From Hellea sp. (GTDB taxonomy: Bacteria; Pseudomonadota; Alphaproteobacteria; Caulobacterales; Maricaulaceae), in the NCBI GenBank assembly GCA_020629135.1, contig JAHDDX010000028.1, positions 1 to 32,370 of the forward strand: a stretch of 32,370 nucleotides of DNA, in the 5' to 3' direction. The position numbers were made by a program, and so were the translations under genes. Of this stretch, positions 23,693 to 31,046 are shown piece by piece. Position 1 is the stretch's first letter. Each line of letters opens with the position of its first letter. Below the pieces are notes generated by a model that did not search any database, had not been told where the DNA came from, and saw only the letters and a list, made by a program, of their open reading frames with translations.

Positions 23693-24672
23693 GCCGCCCA
23701 CCCATAATCTTCAAGAAACGGTACACTGGGCAATAACGCGTCATCTCGAATAAATGCTGGCCTGTCACTTCGAATGGCGCAGCGCAATTTCGCTGAACGT
23801 GAACGGGGGTTTTCCGCGAGCTCTTTTTCGCTTGGCTTTACGACCGAACGACGATTTTCATTGAAGCTGGGACTCGGCCCCTCTTGCACCAACTCTGGTT
23901 GATATCGCGATCCACTTTTGGCGGCTTCAGAACGCCGCCTGATAAAGCGTTTGACCAACCGATCTTCAAGCGAATGAAAAGTTACAACTATTAATCGCCC
24001 GCCCGGCTTTAATATAGCCTCGGCAGCACACAGCCCCAGATAAAGTTCACGTAGTTCATCATTGATAAAAATTCGAAGGGCTTGAAACACGCGGGTTGCC
24101 GGATGTATTTTTCCCGTCCGACCCAATCCTTTTTCCAATAGCTCTGCAAGACCACCTGTCGTTACGATTCGGCTTTCAGACCTTGCCCGAACAATAAGTT
24201 CAGCCGCCCGTCGCGCGCGTTTTTCCTCACCATATACTCTAAAAATTTGCTCAAGATCTGAACGACTCATTTCATTCACTGCGTCTTCGGCAGACGGACC
24301 GGATTGGCTCATACGCATATCCAGCGGGCCGGACCTCATAAACGAAAATCCACGCTCACTTTCATCTAGTTGCATAGATGAGACCCCAATATCCAGAATA
24401 ACCGCATCCACTTGTTCGATGCTGTCAAGTTGATCCATTTTCGAAAATGGTGTGTCTATTAAGGTGAACCGACCATCATAAGCCGCCGCAAGCTCAGTTG
24501 CCCGGCATTGCACATTCGGGTCGCGATCTAATCCAATTACGTGGCATTTTGCTGCCTTTAGAAAAGCTTCGCTATAACCGCCATTGCCAAAGGTGCCATC
24601 AATATAGGTCTCGCCAGCCTTTGGCGACAATGCCGCTATCACCTCACCCAACATGACGGGGTAGTGTTTCAC
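23689..24672 (-). CDS. rsmH: 16S rRNA (cytosine-1402-N4)-methyltransferase RsmH (MraW)
   Basis: SAM-dependent enzyme that methylates N4 of C1402 in the decoding region of 16S rRNA. The 327 residues open with HYPVMLGEV and the SAM motif YIDGTFGNGGYSEAFL. VILDIGVSSMQLDESERGFS, the MRMSQSGPSAEDAVN segment and FHSLEDRLVKRF follow, all family signatures. The start is a GTG that overlaps the mraZ stop by four bases (GTGA). It is the second gene of the division cluster. Confidence 0.98.
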   Translation of the reverse strand: MKHYPVMLGEVIAALSPKAGETYIDGTFGNGGYSEAFLKAAKCHVIGLDRDPNVQCRATELAAAYDGRFTLIDTPFSKMDQLDSIEQVDAVILDIGVSSMQLDESERGFSFMRSGPLDMRMSQSGPSAEDAVNEMSRSDLEQIFRVYGEEKRARRAAELIVRARSESRIVTTGGLAELLEKGLGRTGKIHPATRVFQALRIFINDELRELYLGLCAAEAILKPGGRLIVVTFHSLEDRLVKRFIRRRSEAAKSGSRYQPELVQEGPSPSFNENRRSVVKPSEKELAENPRSRSAKLRCAIRSDRPAFIRDDALLPSVPFLEDYGWAA

Positions 24673-25133
24673 GATCCACCCCCGTTTTGAGTGTTGATTG
24701 ACACCAACCGTCCACGATTAGCCCGGGCCAGACGCCGGACCTCAGCGCTCCGCGCCTCATGCGCTTCGGGGTTCCAGATTTCGAAACGCCGTCCCAGCCC
24801 GACAAATGTCGCGCGACCATTTAGATTGGCATATTCTGCGAGCTCTTTAGGCAAAGTGACCCGCCCGCCACTATCAAAGGGCAATCGCCGGCTTTCCGCG
24901 AAAATGGCTCGTTGAAGCGCTACGCGACCTTCATCATAGTAATCCATCATGTCGAGCGACTTTTGATAATCTTCCAGCAGATTAATGCCCCCGCCTTCTA
25001 GATAATCTCCATCAAAGCTCGGCCAGATTATGATGCCGTCAAAATTACCATCACCCACAACCGCTCGGAAATCCGATGGCACCGAAATACGGCCCTTCGC
25101 ATCCAAATTATTGGTTGTGGTCGATAAAAACAT
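24669..25133 (-). CDS. mraZ: Transcriptional regulator MraZ
   Basis: First gene of the division and cell-wall cluster. MraZ is an AbrB-fold DNA-binding protein that represses its own operon by binding TGGG repeats. Both diagnostic DxxxR motifs are present: DAKGR (11-15) and DSGGR (87-91), one in each half of the duplicated fold. Two ATGs stand in tandem (25136 and 25133). The AGGGG ribosome site is only two bases from the first and five from the second, so the second (154 residues) is preferred. Its likely binding sites lie at 25171-25200 in the upstream region. Confidence 0.96.
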   Translation of the reverse strand: MFLSTTTNNLDAKGRISVPSDFRAVVGDGNFDGIIIWPSFDGDYLEGGGINLLEDYQKSLDMMDYYDEGRVALQRAIFAESRRLPFDSGGRVTLPKELAEYANLNGRATFVGLGRRFEIWNPEAHEARSAEVRRLARANRGRLVSINTQNGGGS

Positions 25134-25138
25134 CATAT

Positions 25139-25143
25139 CCCCT
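25139..25143 (-). promoter_or_regulatory. Ribosome binding site of mraZ
   Basis: AGGGG on the minus strand is two bases from the first ATG and five from the second. The spacing favours the second ATG. Confidence 0.6.
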
Positions 25144-25170
25144 GAGGAACTGGGAGAGCCTAGTTCAAAT

Positions 25171-25200
25171 GTGGGATATCATGGGTTTTCATGGGATACA
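25171..25200. promoter_or_regulatory. Three tandem MraZ boxes
   Basis: On the + strand three units with exact 10-base spacing begin GTGGGATATC, ATGGGTTTTC and ATGGGATACA. The shared TGGG plus roughly five-base spacer pattern is the known MraZ operator. They start 34 bases upstream of the two mraZ ATGs and lie in the region shared with divergent aat. Autorepression of the cluster is the expected role. Confidence 0.8.
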
Positions 25201-25333
25201 ATGCCAATTTAGGGGAAAATTAAGCATAATTACACAGGTTTCACCCGAATATCGGAACACAACAAGAACAAACGCTCACCATATCCGAATTCAGTCTAGA
25301 GTTTCCGACCGAACACCCTTAGGGGACGAATTC

Positions 25334-25930
25334 ATGAAGCCATTTGATCCGGAAGTCTTACTCGATTGCTATCGGCGGGGTGTGTTTCCAATGGCGGAAA
25401 ACCGGGATGACCCTACCATTTTTCTAGTAGACCCCGATCGACGTGGCATTCTTCCGCTTGACGGACTGCATATATCCAGATCCATGCGAAAATTCGTTAG
25501 ACAAACGGATTTAATGGTCACTTATGATCAAAATTTCAACGAAGTCATCGCCGAATGTGCCCACCCCACCATTGATCGCAAAGAGACCTGGATCAATGCA
25601 GGTATTGCCTATCTGTATTCAGAACTGTTTGACAATGGGCACGCTCATTCAGTCGAAGTTTGGCGGGAAAGCAAACTTGTCGGCGGCTTATACGGTGTAT
25701 CTATCGGCGGCGCTTTCTTTGGCGAAAGCATGTTCTCCCGCGAAACCAACGCGTCGAAACTCGCCCTGATAAAATTGGTCGAACGATTGAATAAAGGCGG
25801 CTATGTTCTGCTCGACACGCAGTTTATCACAGATCACCTGGCCTCACTCGGCGCGATCGAAATTAGCCGCGTTGAATATCATGAAAAACTGAAAGTCGCG
25901 CTAAAGGTCAAGGCCAGCTTCACTCCGTAA
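25334..25930 (+). CDS. aat: Leucyl/phenylalanyl-tRNA--protein transferase Aat
   Basis: Adds Leu or Phe from tRNA to N-terminal Lys/Arg of proteins, marking them for ClpS/ClpAP (N-end rule). The 198-residue product has YRRGVFPMAENRDDP and ILPLDGLHISRSMRK near the N-terminus. The core has HSVEVWRESKLVGGLYGVSI followed by GGAFFGESMFSRETNASK, and then LLDTQFITDHLASLGA. The frame is open for 86 codons further upstream, but those run through the mraZ operator. AGGGGA eight bases before the ATG at 25334 fixes the start. The 3' end overlaps the convergent NUDIX gene by 30 bases. Confidence 0.95.
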   Translation: MKPFDPEVLLDCYRRGVFPMAENRDDPTIFLVDPDRRGILPLDGLHISRSMRKFVRQTDLMVTYDQNFNEVIAECAHPTIDRKETWINAGIAYLYSELFDNGHAHSVEVWRESKLVGGLYGVSIGGAFFGESMFSRETNASKLALIKLVERLNKGGYVLLDTQFITDHLASLGAIEISRVEYHEKLKVALKVKASFTP

Positions 25931-26599
25931 ATACTCCCAACCATCAGCTTTCGCGACCAGACGATGACGGCGCCCTGTTTTGGCCAGATCACCACAATCA
26001 TAGGCCGCATCGTCCTGCCAATAGGTGACAAATCCCTGCTCTGAGCGCGTAAACCGGGTTTCAAAACGGTCATTCGCACGACGCTCAATACCGATAAGTG
26101 CGTCTGACACAGACTCATAATTACACAATTGATGCAAAGACACATAGGTCGGTGGCATGATCATGGTTTCGGCGTCGGGCGTTTGGTCAATTATATTTTT
26201 TGGAGATATCCACTTAAAATCATGAATTTCGCCGCCGTCTATTTCAATTGTTTGCGACCCCGCATGGGCCAGAAAAAACCAAGTTGAAAAACGCCGCTTC
26301 TCCTGAACAGGCGGAATCCACAGTGACAGCGGCACCAGTTGTTCACCAATCAACCTAAGGCCCGTTTCTTCTTGGGCTTCCCGAACGGCCGCAGTGCGAG
26401 CCCGCGATAGTTCGTCCGCGCCGGGTGCGTCCGCCTGATCCACGCGGCCACCCGGAAACACCCAGGCCCCGCCAAAGGCTTTGAGATTACGATTTCTTCT
26501 GAGCAATAAGGCTTCGATGCCCTTCGCGCCATCGCGCAAACAAATAACCGTCGCCGCTGGTATCAGTTCGGCTATTTTTGATGGTTCAGAATCAGGCAC
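25901..26599 (-). CDS. NUDIX hydrolase
   Basis: Predicted hydrolase of a nucleoside-diphosphate-linked substrate, 232 residues. The N-terminal strand pair IPAATVICLRDG and LLLRRN leads to FGGAWVFPGGRVD. The second half of a Nudix box is REAQEETG at 73-80, with an insertion between the GG and the RE part, as in CoA-diphosphatase-like NUDT19 relatives. Substrate cannot be predicted. The start is a GTG with a strong GGGGG site about five bases upstream. The 3' end overlaps the end of aat by 30 bases in convergent orientation. Confidence 0.85.
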   Translation of the reverse strand: MPDSEPSKIAELIPAATVICLRDGAKGIEALLLRRNRNLKAFGGAWVFPGGRVDQADAPGADELSRARTAAVREAQEETGLRLIGEQLVPLSLWIPPVQEKRRFSTWFFLAHAGSQTIEIDGGEIHDFKWISPKNIIDQTPDAETMIMPPTYVSLHQLCNYESVSDALIGIERRANDRFETRFTRSEQGFVTYWQDDAAYDCGDLAKTGRRHRLVAKADGWEYLRSEAGLDL

Positions 26600-26709
26600 A
26601 TTACCCCCTTTGTTTTACGGGTTCTGCCACGTAGTCAATGATCATGCAAAGACCCGAATTCTCGAAATTGTTATTTTGACCGATTAAAGAACAACCATAA
26701 AGTCTAGAT

Positions 26710-27270
26710 ATGACTTATTTTCCCAGCCTGCCCGATACACCGCACCTTGCGGATGTTTTCCGTCAATTCCCGGACCACGTTAAACCTTTGCTCGAATATC
26801 ACGACCTTTTGCTGCGTGGCGAAAGCCCCCTATCTGTCGCAGAGCGCGAACTCATTGCGACTTATGTTTCCGGCCTGAATGCTTGTTCGTTTTGTTTCGG
26901 CGCGCACCGCATTTATGCCAATGTATTTGGGGTGACAGATGAGGTTATAGACGGGCTTCTAGACAACATTGACACCGCACCGGTCGATGCGAAAATGAAA
27001 CCCATTTTGCGCTATGTAGAAAAACTCACAACTTTACCAACCCAACTGACCCGCAAGGATGCCGAAGCGGTTTATGCGGCCGGTTGGTCCGAACGTGCCC
27101 TGTATGATGCCGTGCAAATCTGTGCTTTGTTTAACTTCATGAACCGCATTATCGAAGGCACAGGGGTTACGTTTGATTACGCAGACAATCCGCCAAGTGA
27201 CGAGGAACTTGCCGCCCGTAAGTCACGGAATTATTCCGATTTCGGCAAGTCTATCGGGCTGTGGGATTAA
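26710..27270 (+). CDS. AhpD-like / carboxymuconolactone decarboxylase-fold peroxidase-related protein
   Basis: A 186-residue all-helical protein of the AhpD-like superfamily. The redox motif CSFCFGAH gives C59, C62 and H66 preceded by the conserved SVAERELIATYVSGLN, matching the uncharacterised peroxidase-related subgroup. AhpD relatives reduce peroxiredoxin or act as stand-alone thiol peroxidases. Which role applies here is unknown, and no peroxiredoxin gene is adjacent. The ribosome site is weak. The stop codon overlaps the convergent Rieske gene stop in a shared TTAA. Confidence 0.85.
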   Translation: MTYFPSLPDTPHLADVFRQFPDHVKPLLEYHDLLLRGESPLSVAERELIATYVSGLNACSFCFGAHRIYANVFGVTDEVIDGLLDNIDTAPVDAKMKPILRYVEKLTTLPTQLTRKDAEAVYAAGWSERALYDAVQICALFNFMNRIIEGTGVTFDYADNPPSDEELAARKSRNYSDFGKSIGLWD

Positions 27271-28406
27271 CGGGAGTGCGCCTCATATAGCTCATGAAAC
27301 CAGCGAATGGATTGTTCGGCGCCCACGCCCTTTGCTAACGGACCATGCTCATAAGCGGGTGAGGAAAATCCCTTTTGAATTTTTTCACAGATCCAGACGT
27401 CCTCAGTCTGAAAGTCATTTGTCTTCAAAGGGTGTTTCTTCCAGTTCTTTGACTGGATCAGATTCGTCGCTCTATCCCAGCCCGGAACATATTTACGTTC
27501 ATCTAGTCCCTGCCCCGGCCCCAGCCATCGACGAATAATCAAATCGCACTGCCCGGCCCCGCGCGGCTCTAATCTGGATATGTTGAGGCCATAGTCGTTA
27601 GAGTCGATAATTGTGAGCGGAAACATGTAGTATACGCCGCCATAGTCTTTGTCTTTAACATGGGGAATTTGCTTGGTCAGATATTGCCGATATTCTTTTC
27701 GGGATTTCGCGGGCAATGGATCGCGCTGTCCATTTTTGTCAATGGCATACCAGACCAGATGATCGCCATATCTCTCCCAGATATTGCTCTCAGGCATCGG
27801 ACCGCCCAGGGTATTTTCATGGAGATAGGCCAGATGATATCCATCAATCGCATTTTCAACAAACAGTTTCCAATTGCATTCCATGCGATAGATCAGCGGC
27901 TCCCCTTCCCTAAGCTCTTTTGATCCAAGATCATGGGGCCATAATTTATCTTTCACTGGAACAATCCAATTTGAAAATTCCGCCCTTGGATCCGGGTTGA
28001 CGAAGATCAACCCATTAGTTTCACCAATTGCGGCGTCTTTGAGTGGATAATCTGTTCGGTCGATATCTGGAAAACATGTCGCTGCATTGGGGATACCCTT
28101 AAGACGACCATCCGTCATATAGGTCCAGCGATGGTAAGGACAAACAACTGAACTGCCTGTATTTCCCTTGCCCTCCAGCAGGGTCACACCGCGGTGCCGG
28201 CAGACATTGTGAAAGGCCCGGAGCGTGCCGTCTTTTTGCCGGATGACGGTTACGGGAAAGGCCCCGATTGACGCGGTCAAAAAATCACCCGCCTTTGGAA
28301 TATCAGATTCTAAGCCGACAAACACCCAGCTGTGTGCGAATAGATCCTCGTTCTCCCGGCTCAGGATTTCTTCAGATAAATAATAGTCTCGGGATAAACG
28401 GCTCAT
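27267..28406 (-). CDS. Rieske non-heme iron oxygenase, alpha subunit
   Basis: Predicted ring-hydroxylating-type oxygenase of 379 residues. The Rieske [2Fe-2S] ligands are C69/H71 (CRHRG) and C89/H92 (CPYHRW). The mononuclear iron site begins with NWKLFVENAIDGYHLAYLH, giving H190 and H195, with a later Asp completing the facial triad. No ferredoxin, reductase or beta subunit gene is nearby, so electron-transfer partners must be elsewhere. The substrate is unpredictable from this sequence; both aromatic and quaternary-amine oxygenases share this layout. Confidence 0.92.
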   Translation of the reverse strand: MSRLSRDYYLSEEILSRENEDLFAHSWVFVGLESDIPKAGDFLTASIGAFPVTVIRQKDGTLRAFHNVCRHRGVTLLEGKGNTGSSVVCPYHRWTYMTDGRLKGIPNAATCFPDIDRTDYPLKDAAIGETNGLIFVNPDPRAEFSNWIVPVKDKLWPHDLGSKELREGEPLIYRMECNWKLFVENAIDGYHLAYLHENTLGGPMPESNIWERYGDHLVWYAIDKNGQRDPLPAKSRKEYRQYLTKQIPHVKDKDYGGVYYMFPLTIIDSNDYGLNISRLEPRGAGQCDLIIRRWLGPGQGLDERKYVPGWDRATNLIQSKNWKKHPLKTNDFQTEDVWICEKIQKGFSSPAYEHGPLAKGVGAEQSIRWFHELYEAHSR

Positions 28407-28442
28407 AGCCGTATTATTGCGAAAAATAATTGATATGCAAAC

Positions 28443-28832
28443 TTATCGACGTCGATCAACGACACAATCAAGAACCCAGACATCGTAGACAGGGTGATCA
28501 AGGGCGGAGATGGCTGGCTTAGAGGCTAACATCCAGCCCGAAAACAACTTTTCGCCTTCAGCTTCTTCCCCTTCACCATCTGTGCGTTTGTCAAAAATCT
28601 GTAAGAAGGCAAATGTTTCCGGAATTTCTTCCGGCGGTTTTTTTTCACAATGTTTGACGTCAACATCGAGCGAGCCATATTTCAGCGTTTCGCCGACTTT
28701 GACCGTATAGTCGCGGGTCGTTGCGGTAACCTTGTCCAATGTGCGTAATATAACGGCTTCGCCCGTCAGGTTATTAGCCGCCGCGGGCGTGATCAATCCT
28801 GCAATTAGGATAGCTGTGGCCAGCGTCCGCAT
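28443..28832 (-). CDS. DUF2155 family secreted protein
   Basis: A 129-residue protein with a cleavable signal (residues 1-19, TPAAA then NN). The mature part carries the family pattern: VILRTLDKVTATTRDYTVKVG, split by a charged Glu/Gly-rich loop near 84-96, then FSGWMLASKPAISALDHPVYDVWVL. Two cysteines (C62 and C123) could form a disulfide in the periplasm. Function is unknown. Its start follows the NDUFA12 stop with no gap, so the two are co-transcribed; this pairing is common in alphaproteobacteria. Confidence 0.85.
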   Translation of the reverse strand: MRTLATAILIAGLITPAAANNLTGEAVILRTLDKVTATTRDYTVKVGETLKYGSLDVDVKHCEKKPPEEIPETFAFLQIFDKRTDGEGEEAEGEKLFSGWMLASKPAISALDHPVYDVWVLDCVVDRRR

Positions 28833-29234
28833 TTAGCCTTCCGGGCTCCACGCTTCGTAGTCGCCAGCCACTTTCGCGCGCTGACCACCTCGGTCCAGGC
28901 TGCCTTTTGGTTTATAGGCATATACCGTACCCGTCAGATTTGGATGATGTGGCTTTTCCCAGCTTTGGGTCTTTAATGGCGTCTCAGAGGGGGCTTCATC
29001 ATACATGTGATGCAGCCAACCATGCCATTCGGCCGGAATGCGCGAAGCATCGGCATAGCCTTTATAGGTCACCCAACGGCGTTTGCGGCCGTCATAGGTT
29101 TCCTTACGTTCCTGGTAATAGGTATTGCCATACTCATCTTCACCAATTTTTTCACCGCGTCGGCGGATCTCAAGACTGGTTCCAAAAGTATGCCCGTTCC
29201 ACCAGGTAAAAATCCGTTTGATAAAGTTCCACAT
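28833..29234 (-). CDS. NADH:ubiquinone oxidoreductase subunit NDUFA12 (17.2 kDa) family protein
   Basis: Homologue of an accessory complex I subunit shared by alphaproteobacteria and mitochondria. Diagnostic sequence includes FTWWNGHTFGTSL, GEDEYGNTYYQER, RRWVTYKG, IPAEWHGWLHH and the Pro/Tyr-rich C-terminal half. I use the ATG at 29234 (133 residues, beginning MWNFIKRIFTWWNG) because homologues start close to that motif; a GTG four codons upstream is also open. It is probably a soluble arm accessory factor. The gene is followed directly by the DUF2155 gene. Confidence 0.9.
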   Translation of the reverse strand: MWNFIKRIFTWWNGHTFGTSLEIRRRGEKIGEDEYGNTYYQERKETYDGRKRRWVTYKGYADASRIPAEWHGWLHHMYDEAPSETPLKTQSWEKPHHPNLTGTVYAYKPKGSLDRGGQRAKVAGDYEAWSPEG

Positions 29235-29338
29235 AAGTAGGCTCACTTTGATTTTGGCGTCTTATGCCGTGACTCAGCCTTAAGGTAAAGCATCTATGTG
29301 ACAGAATTTAGGCCCAATTCAGTTATAAATTTGAATGA

Positions 29339-30151
29339 CTATTTTTGCGCCAATGCCAAAGTGCGCTGCGCCGCTTTGACAATGGGGGCTTCAAGCAGTT
29401 TACCGTCCAGCAAGGCCACATTCCCATCAGAATCTGCATAGGCGGTTAAAACCCGTTGGGCATGCGCAATTTCAGCTTCCGATGGAACCAAGGCTCGGTG
29501 GATCGGGTCTATCTGTCCCGGATGGATCGCAGACCGAGCGAATATGCCCAGCCCTCGGGCGCGCCTAGTGCTAGCCTCACAACCTTCAGGATCGCGAACA
29601 TCTGTATACGGCGTGTCAAACAAGATAACATCGTTTGCCGCACAGGCGGCCACCAAACGTGATCGGGCATAAAGATGGGTTTCCCAGGCACGGTCACATC
29701 CAACGTCCCCCGCATAATCGATCGCCCCATAAAGAGCGAAAGAGACTTTAGGATGCGAAAGAATAGTTTCGCAATTGACCAGGCCCTTGGCACTTTCGAT
29801 TAATGTAAAGAACGGCCCGATAGAATCTTTGAGCGCCCGGTCAAGCGAAACGACATCATCCAATGCGCCGACCTTGGGCACCATGATAAATGGCAGTTTC
29901 AAGCGACTTTCTGACAAAGCTTTTACATCGGCCACATGGAATTCGGTGTCAGACGCATTAATCCGTAGAGCGACATGACTATGATCGGTTCCGGATAAAA
30001 ACTCTAATGTCATGTCTCGCGCGGCGGCTTTGTCATTCGGTCCAACAGCATCTTCAAGGTCAATGCAAACAAGGTCGGCCGCCGAATTACAAGCTTTTTC
30101 AAATCTGTCCGGACGATTTCCAGGAACAAAAAGTAGAGTACGGTAATGCAT
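29339..30151 (-). CDS. CitE-like HpcH/HpaI aldolase/citrate lyase family protein
   Basis: TIM-barrel lyase of 270 residues, most similar in layout to citrate lyase beta-like and malyl-CoA lyase/thioesterase proteins. The N-terminus YRTLLFVPGNRPDRFEKA binds CoA. CIDLEDAV, LRINASDTEFH and IMVPKVGALDDV follow. The metal ligands are the Glu in FTLIESAKGL and Asp in YGAIDYAGDVG. The open frame continues 11 codons upstream to a TTG, but homologues begin at this ATG. No citrate lyase alpha/gamma genes are adjacent, so a stand-alone CoA-ester lyase or thioesterase is more likely. Exact substrate unknown. Confidence 0.88.
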   Translation of the reverse strand: MHYRTLLFVPGNRPDRFEKACNSAADLVCIDLEDAVGPNDKAAARDMTLEFLSGTDHSHVALRINASDTEFHVADVKALSESRLKLPFIMVPKVGALDDVVSLDRALKDSIGPFFTLIESAKGLVNCETILSHPKVSFALYGAIDYAGDVGCDRAWETHLYARSRLVAACAANDVILFDTPYTDVRDPEGCEASTRRARGLGIFARSAIHPGQIDPIHRALVPSEAEIAHAQRVLTAYADSDGNVALLDGKLLEAPIVKAAQRTLALAQK

Positions 30152-30192
30152 GCGGACTTGTAACAAAGTTTGCTCGCTTGGCAATTCCCCGC

Positions 30193-30765
30193 TTAGAAAC
30201 GATATCGCGAAAAATCATGAATACGTTCAAAGGCGCGTATGTCGATTTTGGCGTCATCAATTTCACGTTCGAGACGGCGCTCCTTTTTTGATAAACGATT
30301 GCGCTCGATATCAGTTAATTCATCTTCGCGCAGTTTACGGCGCACTTCATAGATCGCATTTACCCGGTCTTCATAGCGCTCGATCAGATTATTATATTCC
30401 TGCCGGACTTCATAAAGGACCCGGCCGGCATCATATCCGGGCGCGAAGTCCACGGAAAGCGGGCCTGAGCAGGCCTGGTTATAACTGTCACCTTGTTCGC
30501 CGCGTTCAAAGCCCCGCTCATAGGTGCAATAGCGGGCGATGCCTTCGTCATAGCTGGTCAGATAGGCGGCCGCATCCGGCTGAATGCCATATTTGGCGCA
30601 CTTTTTGGCGTAACTCGCGATCCGGTCGCTCGACCGTCCTTTAAGACCGTCCTTATATCCATATTCGGACCAGGCCCCGATTTGACAATCGTCTTCGGAT
30701 ATAGTTGCGCAAGCCGAAAGCGCGACGGCTGATCCCATCAAAATCAGAATGAAAACCTGTTTCAT
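30193..30765 (-). CDS. DUF2799 family lipoprotein
   Basis: A 190-residue predicted lipoprotein with lipobox LSAC, cysteine at C19. The mature part has the family's WSEYGYKDGLKGRSSDRIAS and the repeated YxxGxxRxxCxxERG segments (YDEGIARYCTYERGFERGEQ), followed by NQACSG. The final third is a strongly charged helix rich in R, E and D, probably coiled coil. Function is unknown. A GGGAGA site lies about six bases upstream of the ATG. It is divergent from the porin across 281 bases. Confidence 0.88.
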   Translation of the reverse strand: MKQVFILILMGSAVALSACATISEDDCQIGAWSEYGYKDGLKGRSSDRIASYAKKCAKYGIQPDAAAYLTSYDEGIARYCTYERGFERGEQGDSYNQACSGPLSVDFAPGYDAGRVLYEVRQEYNNLIERYEDRVNAIYEVRRKLREDELTDIERNRLSKKERRLEREIDDAKIDIRAFERIHDFSRYRF

Positions 30766-30887
30766 TTATGTCTCCCATTTAGTTCATTTGTTGAACCTGT
30801 TTTAGGCGCTGAAAACTGTATGAGGGCTGAGGCCAGAATTCATCAGGAGTTCATCGAATTGAAGTCCGTCAGAATGTTTCATTTTTG

Positions 30888-30957
30888 TGACAAATTGATT
30901 TCAAAACTGACACACAAACATCAAGACGATGACACAAAACTATAAATTTGGTGTCAC
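30888..30957. promoter_or_regulatory. Phased TGACAC repeats upstream of the porin
   Basis: Seven-base units with exact 11-base phasing start at 30907 (CTGACAC), 30918 (ACATCAA), 30929 (ATGACAC), 30940 (CTATAAA) and 30951 (GTGTCAC). The first and third share TGACAC and the last is its inverse. A further TGACA lies at 30888. The 7+4 spacing resembles Pho boxes, though matches to the enterobacterial consensus are partial. TATAAA at 30941-30946 could also be a -10 element toward the porin. The region 30766-31046 holds no gene. Confidence 0.4.
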
Positions 30958-30990
30958 GAATCTCTGCCAGAGAGCGCCGCGAGATGACAA

Positions 30991-31008
30991 GGCGAAATAG
31001 GATTCGCC
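30991..31008 (+). other. Small hairpin in the porin leader
   Basis: A 6-base perfect stem GGCGAA / TTCGCC around ATAGGA sits 38 bases before the porin start. It lacks a T run, so it is not a terminator. It could affect mRNA stability, but it may also be chance. Confidence 0.3.
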
Positions 31009-31046
31009 AAGACTAGATTGCTCATCGTCAATAATAGAGGTTTAAA

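Noticed and set aside
25076-25333. 86-codon N-terminal extension of aat
   Set aside because: It would encode the mraZ operator region and the antisense of the mraZ N-terminus; a good AGGGGA site and family alignment support the start at 25334.
25322-30800. Possible defence or mobile island on the right side
   Set aside because: No integrase, transposase, tRNA junction, direct repeats or defence-type domains were seen; the genes are metabolic or conserved alphaproteobacterial families.
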